Positions 6,303 through 9,974 of a stretch of DNA of 9,974 nt are shown here, in pieces (position 1 is the stretch's first letter; the number at the start of each line of letters is the position of its first letter). The DNA is from Alphaproteobacteria bacterium (lineage in GTDB: Bacteria > Pseudomonadota > Alphaproteobacteria > Elsterales > Elsteraceae), in assembly GCA_013297545.1 (NCBI GenBank), contig JAAFHH010000082.1, positions 1 to 9,974 on the forward strand, given 5' to 3'. The position numbers and the translations under genes were made by a program. The notes beneath the pieces are model-generated. The model worked only from the letters and a program-made list of their open reading frames with translations. It had not been told where the DNA came from and searched no databases.

Positions 6303-6982
6303 CGCAACGGTGGGCCGTGGATCCAGCCGACAATGCTGTGGCGCACCCCGCGGGTCACCGGGGTGACCCGGTGGACGTTGTAGGACGGAAAGAACACGAT
6401 GGTGCCCTGCTGGCGCGGTGCTTGCGTCGGCACGGAGGAGGTCATGACCTCCAGATTGCCGCCGTCATAGTCCGCAGGATCCGACAGCTGGACCACCATG
6501 GAGAGCTTGCGGTTCGGGTTCGCCGGGCTCGGGTCGACATGCCAGCCGTAGAACTGGTTTTCCTCCGCCCGATACTCGGTGAACTGCAGCGATTCGGCAA
6601 ACGAGGTCAGGTCAAAATTCCACCAAGCCCGGTTGGTCGACATGACATAGCTGGCGAGCAGCTGGAACAACGGGGCCGTGCGTGGCTCGTGCGACAACCA
6701 GCCGACCCGGCTGCGCCGATAGGCGGTTTCCTGCACGTCGCCACCATCCCGGCCAATCTTGGCATCCGCCATGTTGGCGTGGGTGAGCGCGAAGTCCCGC
6801 CAGTGCGCGCACTGCTCCGCGCTGAGCGCCCCCGGATGGTTGATGCAGGCGTGAAACCGGTGCGGCTGAAACGCCGGGATCGGGTACGCCGTGTGCGCAG
6901 CCAAGGGGGCGGGGGCGGGGGCAGGAGCGGGTGTCTTCGGTGCCATGAGGGTGAGGATAACCCGGTGCTGGCGCCGCGTCAT
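6299..6982 (-). CDS. 2-oxoglutarate/Fe(II)-dependent oxygenase (prolyl 4-hydroxylase/PKHD-like)
   Basis: A 227-residue double-stranded beta-helix oxygenase that should couple 2-oxoglutarate decarboxylation to hydroxylation of an unknown, possibly protein, substrate. The iron triad is complete: His148 and Asp150 in GWHVD and His204 in NVHRVTP. Arg214, exactly ten residues after His204, fits the 2OG carboxylate anchor. KLSMVVQLSDP and DYDGGNLEV (159-179) are typical of the P4H/PKHD branch. The length is close to YbiX/PiuC. The N-terminus contains a Pro-Ala repeat (about 17-27), presumably flexible. The start is uncertain: ATG 6982 has an AGG 8 bases upstream and sits 7 bases after the previous stop, while the in-frame ATG 6946 lacks any Shine-Dalgarno. 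No signal peptide is seen, so it is cytosolic. It overlaps the next gene by four bases. Confidence 0.88.
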   Translation of the reverse strand: MTRRQHRVILTLMAPKTPAPAPAPAPLAAHTAYPIPAFQPHRFHACINHPGALSAEQCAHWRDFALTHANMADAKIGRDGGDVQETAYRRSRVGWLSHEPRTAPLFQLLASYVMSTNRAWWNFDLTSFAESLQFTEYRAEENQFYGWHVDPSPANPNRKLSMVVQLSDPADYDGGNLEVMTSSVPTQAPRQQGTIVFFPSYNVHRVTPVTRGVRHSIVGWIHGPPLR

Positions 6983-6989
6983 CGCTTGC

Positions 6990-7994
6990 CTAACTCTGCG
7001 GTGCGGCCGGTGGGCCCCAGGGTTGCTGGCCGAGGGCCTGGAGTGCCGCGATGATGTACCCGTAGCAGAACGCGAACGCCGGTGCCTGCGGGTCGACGTT
7101 CGAGACTTTCGGCGTGTGGTCCGGCATCACCATGTAGCGGTAGCCGAGCTTTTGGTAGAGCCGGAGCGAGGCGATCATGTCCATGTCGCCGTCATCGGGA
7201 AACGTCTCGACGAAGGAGAGCTTGCCGCCGCGGATGTTGCGGAAGTGCAGGTTGAAGAGCTTGCCGCGCTCGCCGAACCAGCGGATCACGTCGAGGATTT
7301 CCGCCCCCGGATCATCGAGCATCTCGGCGACAGTGCCCTGGCAGAAGTTCAGGCCGTGGTAAGGGCTGTCGTGCATAGTGACGAACCGCTTCAGCCCCTC
7401 GACCGTGCCGAGCACCCGCGTCACCCCCTTGTAGCCGGGCGGCGTGTAGGGGTCGTGCGGGTGGCAGGCGAGCCGCACGCGGTTCGACGTGGCAACCGGC
7501 ACGACGCGCGACAAGAAATAGTCGATCCGCGCCCAGTTCTCGTCTTCGTCCACCACGCCGGCAAGGCCCGGGGATGCTGCCTGATCGGTCTGGTCCCAGC
7601 GGAACGCCGCACTGGCAGCCCCGCCGCGGCCGGGTTCATCGGGCGTGCGCGGGATGCCGATCAGGTTGAAATTGTACTTCGCCGCTGGGATGCCGGCTTT
7701 CGCCAGGCGTTCGATCAGCCGGCAGATCGAATCGATCTCAGCATCACGCTCTGGCCCCGCCAGCAGGATGCCCGGGCTTAGCGAGTGCTCGACCGGCCTG
7801 GATCCGAGTGGCAGCTCGACCATGTCGAGGATCAGGCCAAAGCCTTCGATCTTGTCGCGAAATCGCGCGAGGTCGTCGTCGGTCCAGCTGTGCGCGTTGC
7901 CCGGCGGGTCTTGGCAGATGTGGCGCACGCCCAGCTGCGCCATCATCCGGAAGTCATCGTCGCTGCGGGCGCGAAACTGGGTGCCGACGTACAT
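6990..7994 (-). CDS. Mannonate dehydratase family (UxuA-like) TIM-barrel protein
   Basis: UxuA dehydrates D-mannonate to 2-keto-3-deoxygluconate in hexuronate catabolism. This 334-residue cytosolic protein shows the family's C-terminal active-site series: His178 in LACHPHDP, Cys218 in NFCQGTVAEM, His250 in NLHFRN, the FVETFPDDGDMDM block (261-273), and Asp292/His293 in MPDHTP. These provide the probable metal ligands and catalytic His. It is shorter than E. coli UxuA (394). The usual HPDDPP is HPHDPYTPPGYKGV here, typical of a divergent subgroup often labelled mannonate dehydratase without proof. No uxaC, uxuB, kdgK or transporter gene is nearby, so the mannonate assignment is weak; dehydration of another sugar acid, or isomerisation, is possible. 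GGAG stands 8 bases before the ATG. The gene follows the pmtA-like gene after 27 bases and precedes the oxygenase gene by 7. Confidence 0.85.
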   Translation of the reverse strand: MYVGTQFRARSDDDFRMMAQLGVRHICQDPPGNAHSWTDDDLARFRDKIEGFGLILDMVELPLGSRPVEHSLSPGILLAGPERDAEIDSICRLIERLAKAGIPAAKYNFNLIGIPRTPDEPGRGGAASAAFRWDQTDQAASPGLAGVVDEDENWARIDYFLSRVVPVATSNRVRLACHPHDPYTPPGYKGVTRVLGTVEGLKRFVTMHDSPYHGLNFCQGTVAEMLDDPGAEILDVIRWFGERGKLFNLHFRNIRGGKLSFVETFPDDGDMDMIASLRLYQKLGYRYMVMPDHTPKVSNVDPQAPAFAFCYGYIIAALQALGQQPWGPPAAPQS

Positions 7995-8021
7995 GAGACC
8001 GGCTCCGGTGCGGGGGGGTGG

Positions 8022-8630
8022 TTAGCGCGGGGCGCGCCCGTAGGCCCAGGCGGCAGCCGGGGGGACGTTGAACAAGGTGCGCTTCACCGAGACCGGCACC
8101 AAGCCAAAGCGCTCGTACGGCAGCGGCGAGAACAGGCTGTAGGTGTATTGGATGAAGCGGCCGTTCGGCCCCATCGCGTCGCGGCCAAGCTCGACGATCT
8201 TGTCACCGACATCCTTCGGCATCGAGATCAGCGGCAGGCCGCAGACGACCGCGTTGATATCCGTGATGCCGTGGCGGGCAAAAATCTCCGGCAGGTTGAG
8301 CGCGTCGTCTTCGACCATGGTGATGGTCGGGAATTTTTCGCGCAAGAACGCCGCCATGCCGGGATCGCGTTCCAGCACCATCAAGCGCGAGGGGGCAACA
8401 CCGCGCTCCAACAGCGCTGTCGTCACCGGGCCCGTGCCGCCGCCCAGTTCGACCGTCCAACCCGGTTCCTTCGGGTCAACGTGGCTTGCGACCAGGCGCG
8501 AGAGCGCCTTCGAGGAGGGCACGATCGAGGCGACCTTGAGCGGGTTTTTCAGGTAGGACGCAAAGAACAGTCCGATGCCGGCACCCTTGGCGTTACCGGT
8601 CTGCGCGGTCGACTGTTGGGTGCTGCTCAT
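8022..8630 (-). CDS. pmtA: PmtA-like phospholipid (phosphatidylethanolamine) N-methyltransferase
   Basis: A 202-residue class I SAM-dependent methyltransferase resembling the Sinorhizobium-type PmtA, which methylates phosphatidylethanolamine towards phosphatidylcholine at the inner face of the membrane. Visible features are FFASYLKNPLKVASIVPSS (22-40), motif I VELGGGTGPVT (60-70), the acidic ERDP after strand 2 (87-90), DDA (108-110), VVCGLPLISMP (128-138) and the C-terminal FNVPPAAAWAY (187-197), which matches the NIPPA-x-x-W ending of PmtA. The frame is open upstream to 8828, but ATG 8630 is preceded by AAGGA with 8 bases spacing, and the upstream part would overlap pyrD. It is the probable first gene of the five-gene minus-strand operon; a weak promoter is seen at 8694-8722. 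Methylation of another lipid is possible. Confidence 0.85.
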   Translation of the reverse strand: MSSTQQSTAQTGNAKGAGIGLFFASYLKNPLKVASIVPSSKALSRLVASHVDPKEPGWTVELGGGTGPVTTALLERGVAPSRLMVLERDPGMAAFLREKFPTITMVEDDALNLPEIFARHGITDINAVVCGLPLISMPKDVGDKIVELGRDAMGPNGRFIQYTYSLFSPLPYERFGLVPVSVKRTLFNVPPAAAWAYGRAPR

Positions 8631-8693
8631 CCTGAAGATCCTTGTCTGGGGTCCGCTGCGGATACAAGGGCATCGATGCGGAAACGGCGCGCG

Positions 8694-8722
8694 GTAAAAG
8701 CACGGATAGGGTGAAGGGTCAA
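8694..8722 (-). promoter_or_regulatory. Possible promoter of the pmtA-led operon
   Basis: On the minus strand TTGACC (8722-8717) and TTTTAC (8699-8694) are separated by 17 bases. The -35 box is good (5/6), but the -10 box matches only 3/6. The -35 box overlaps the pyrD stop codon. The 88 bases between pyrD and pmtA (8631-8718) hold no obvious terminator hairpin, so readthrough from pyrD is an alternative. Confidence 0.35.
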
Positions 8723-9831
8723 GTGGCGCGGTTTTCCGCACCGTCAATGTCTGCGCCCACGGCCTGTGCCACACTGGTGTAACCATCGCGCTGTAACAGG
8801 CCCGCGAGCTCCGCCAAGATACGGCCAATCAAGGCCGGACCGTGGTAGACGAGTGCTGTATAGAGCTGCACGGCACTGGCACCGGCGCGAATCTTGGCAT
8901 AGGCATCGGCGCCACTGGCGATGCCGCCCACCCCGATCAGCGTCAAGCGCGGCCCCGCCAAGCGGCGCACATGGCCCAGCAATTCGGTCGAGCGCGCGAA
9001 CAAGGGCCGACCGGACAGGCCGCCCATTTGGGCGCGCTCTGCACTCGTCAGCGAAGCTGGCCGGGCCGTGGTGGTGTTGCACACGATCATGCCGTCGATG
9101 CGATGCTCCAGCGCGATCGCGACGATCTCGCCCACGCGCGCATCTTCTAGGTCGGGGCCAGATTTCAGCAGCAAGGCCGGCCCACTGTCGGCCGGGATCA
9201 GCTGGCGCAGGCGCTGGCACAGCTGATCGAGCGGGCCGGGTTCCAAGAACAGCTTGCCGTTCGCGGTGTTCGGGCACGAGATGTCGATGGTTAAAAACCC
9301 CGCCCGCGAGGCGAGTGCGTCCGCGAGTGTCAGGAAATCCGCCATCGGATCAGCACTGTCGCCATTGGCGGCGAGGTTGATGCCGAGCAACCGGTCGCCC
9401 AGCCGGCTCTCCGGCAGGCGGGCGGCGATGCCGTGCAGGCCCTCGTTGTTGAAGCCCATGCGGTTGATCACCGCCTGGTCCGCCGGCAGCCGAAACAACC
9501 GCGGCCGCGGATTGCCGACTTGCGGCTTCGGCGTCACCCCACCCACTTCGACAAAGCCAAAGCCAAGATCGTAGAGCGGCCCCCACGCCTCGGCCCGCTT
9601 GTCGAACCCGGCCGCGATGCCGAGCGGGTTCGGCAGATCAACCCCGAAGAGCCGCGTCGCCAAGCGCCGATCCAGCGGCGGACGCCGGCGCGGCACCAAC
9701 CCGTTCGCCAACACCCGCAGCGTCAACCGATGCGCGGTTTCCGCATCAAGCGCATGCAACACCGGGCGCACCAGCGGGAACCAATCGAATGCCATGGACG
9801 GGGTGGTGCCTGAGGTGGGCGCGCTTGTCAA
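8719..9831 (-). CDS. pyrD: Dihydroorotate dehydrogenase (quinone), class 2 type
   Basis: PyrD oxidises dihydroorotate to orotate with FMN and passes electrons to the quinone pool at the inner membrane (de novo pyrimidine synthesis). The protein has the class 2 N-terminal membrane-binding region (WFPLVRPVLHALDAETAH), then GIAAGFDKRAE (71-81), VGGVTPKPQVGNPRPRLFRL (96-115) and NRMGFNN (123-129). FMN-binding stretches are LLKSG (221-225), CNTT (251-254) and GVGGIASG (300-307). At the catalytic-base position class 2 enzymes have Ser in NISSPNT, but here it reads DISCPNT, giving Cys186 and Asp183. The start is a choice between TTG 9831 (GGAGG 7 bases upstream, 370 residues) and ATG 9795 (no Shine-Dalgarno, but it begins where the family usually does, 358 residues). 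I prefer TTG on the ribosome-site evidence, with moderate confidence. TGA overlaps a possible promoter for the next gene. Confidence 0.95.
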   Translation of the reverse strand: MTSAPTSGTTPSMAFDWFPLVRPVLHALDAETAHRLTLRVLANGLVPRRRPPLDRRLATRLFGVDLPNPLGIAAGFDKRAEAWGPLYDLGFGFVEVGGVTPKPQVGNPRPRLFRLPADQAVINRMGFNNEGLHGIAARLPESRLGDRLLGINLAANGDSADPMADFLTLADALASRAGFLTIDISCPNTANGKLFLEPGPLDQLCQRLRQLIPADSGPALLLKSGPDLEDARVGEIVAIALEHRIDGMIVCNTTTARPASLTSAERAQMGGLSGRPLFARSTELLGHVRRLAGPRLTLIGVGGIASGADAYAKIRAGASAVQLYTALVYHGPALIGRILAELAGLLQRDGYTSVAQAVGADIDGAENRAT

Positions 9832-9908
9832 ATGCCGACCTCCGCATCTGGCCTAGAGCGATTCGGTCTTACCGATGAGGGACAGGCGCGGAGTGACGAA
9901 CAGAGAAA

Positions 9909-9944
9909 TGTCAGATTTTCAGCAATTAAACTTGACATTGTCAG
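9909..9944. promoter_or_regulatory. Operator-like TGACA/TGTCA array in the pyrD upstream region
   Basis: The 143 bases upstream of pyrD (9832-9974) become clearly AT-richer beyond about 9900. A perfect palindrome TGACA-T-TGTCA (9933-9943) contains most of a consensus -35 box TTGACA (9932-9937, plus strand). TGTCAG occurs again at 9909-9914, exactly 30 bases (about three helical turns) before the copy at 9939-9944, and both are followed by T-rich sequence. This looks like a repressor or activator site between divergent genes. No well-spaced -10 box is clear: TTATAC at 9948-9953 is too close to that -35. Confidence 0.4.
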
Positions 9945-9967
9945 TTTTATACGCGGTTGTTAGAGAC

Positions 9968-9974
9968 ATAGGAG
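9968..9974 (+). promoter_or_regulatory. Shine-Dalgarno of a plus-strand gene just beyond the window
   Basis: ATAGGAG at the very last bases is a good ribosome-binding site. With the AT-rich promoter-like stretch before it, it suggests a gene starting a few bases past the right edge, divergent from pyrD. Confidence 0.35.

Noticed and set aside
6254..8714. Plus-strand open frames (6254-7054, 6891-7781, 7785-8714) opposite the oxygenase, UxuA-like and PmtA-like genes
   Set aside because: Shadow frames of conserved minus-strand genes; no motifs and no credible start context.
8631..8828. Longer N-terminus for the PmtA-like protein
   Set aside because: It would overlap pyrD and has no resemblance to the family; ATG 8630 has a well-spaced ribosome site.
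1..9974. CRISPR arrays, tRNA or rRNA genes, insertion sequences, phage or defence genes
   Set aside because: No regular direct repeats with spacers, no tRNA-like cloverleaf, no transposase or integrase motif and no defence-type domain could be seen.

Overview
The window comes from a GC-rich (roughly two-thirds G+C by eye) Gram-negative bacterium, most likely an alphaproteobacterium. The evidence is the IspG N-terminus, a class-2-type PyrD, a methyltransferase resembling Sinorhizobium PmtA, strong third-position GC, and long meaningless open frames opposite nearly every gene. No genus can be assigned from the sequence alone. No tRNA, rRNA, CRISPR array, insertion sequence or phage gene was found.

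Layout from the left. (1) Positions 1-1787, minus strand: an export-signal-bearing N-acetylmuramoyl-L-alanine amidase followed by ispG, whose 3' end lies off the window. A good sigma70-type promoter sits before the amidase. (2) Positions 1788-1960: an intergenic stretch with that promoter and a GC-rich palindrome of the dispersed-repeat kind. (3) Positions 1961-3278, minus: a PuuE-like polysaccharide-deacetylase-fold protein coupled to a Rid-family protein, a likely small catabolic or clean-up pair. (4) Positions 3369-4172, plus: uppP (undecaprenyl-diphosphatase), the only complete plus-strand gene. Its stop codon overlaps the stop of the convergent operon. (5) Positions 4169-8630, minus: five closely packed genes in transcription order: PmtA-like phospholipid N-methyltransferase, UxuA-like (mannonate dehydratase family) protein, 2OG-Fe(II) oxygenase, unrecognised membrane protein, and a family III CoA-transferase with swapped half-domains. 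(6) Positions 8719-9831, minus: pyrD. (7) Positions 9832-9974: an AT-richer region with a TGACA/TGTCA operator-like array and a Shine-Dalgarno at the very edge, implying a divergent plus-strand gene just outside.

Most of the window is envelope and core metabolism: peptidoglycan hydrolysis, undecaprenyl phosphate recycling, isoprenoid precursors (which feed undecaprenyl synthesis), phospholipid methylation and pyrimidine synthesis. The least explained part is the tight four-gene stretch from the UxuA-like protein to the CoA-transferase (7994 down to 4169). Its genes are separated by 7, -4 and 10 bases, yet their families do not fit one known pathway. Individual proteins also carry notable variations: a class-1-like catalytic Cys in a class-2-like PyrD, a Rid protein without the key Arg, a deacetylase-fold protein without the NodB metal ligands, and a CoA-transferase with rearranged halves.
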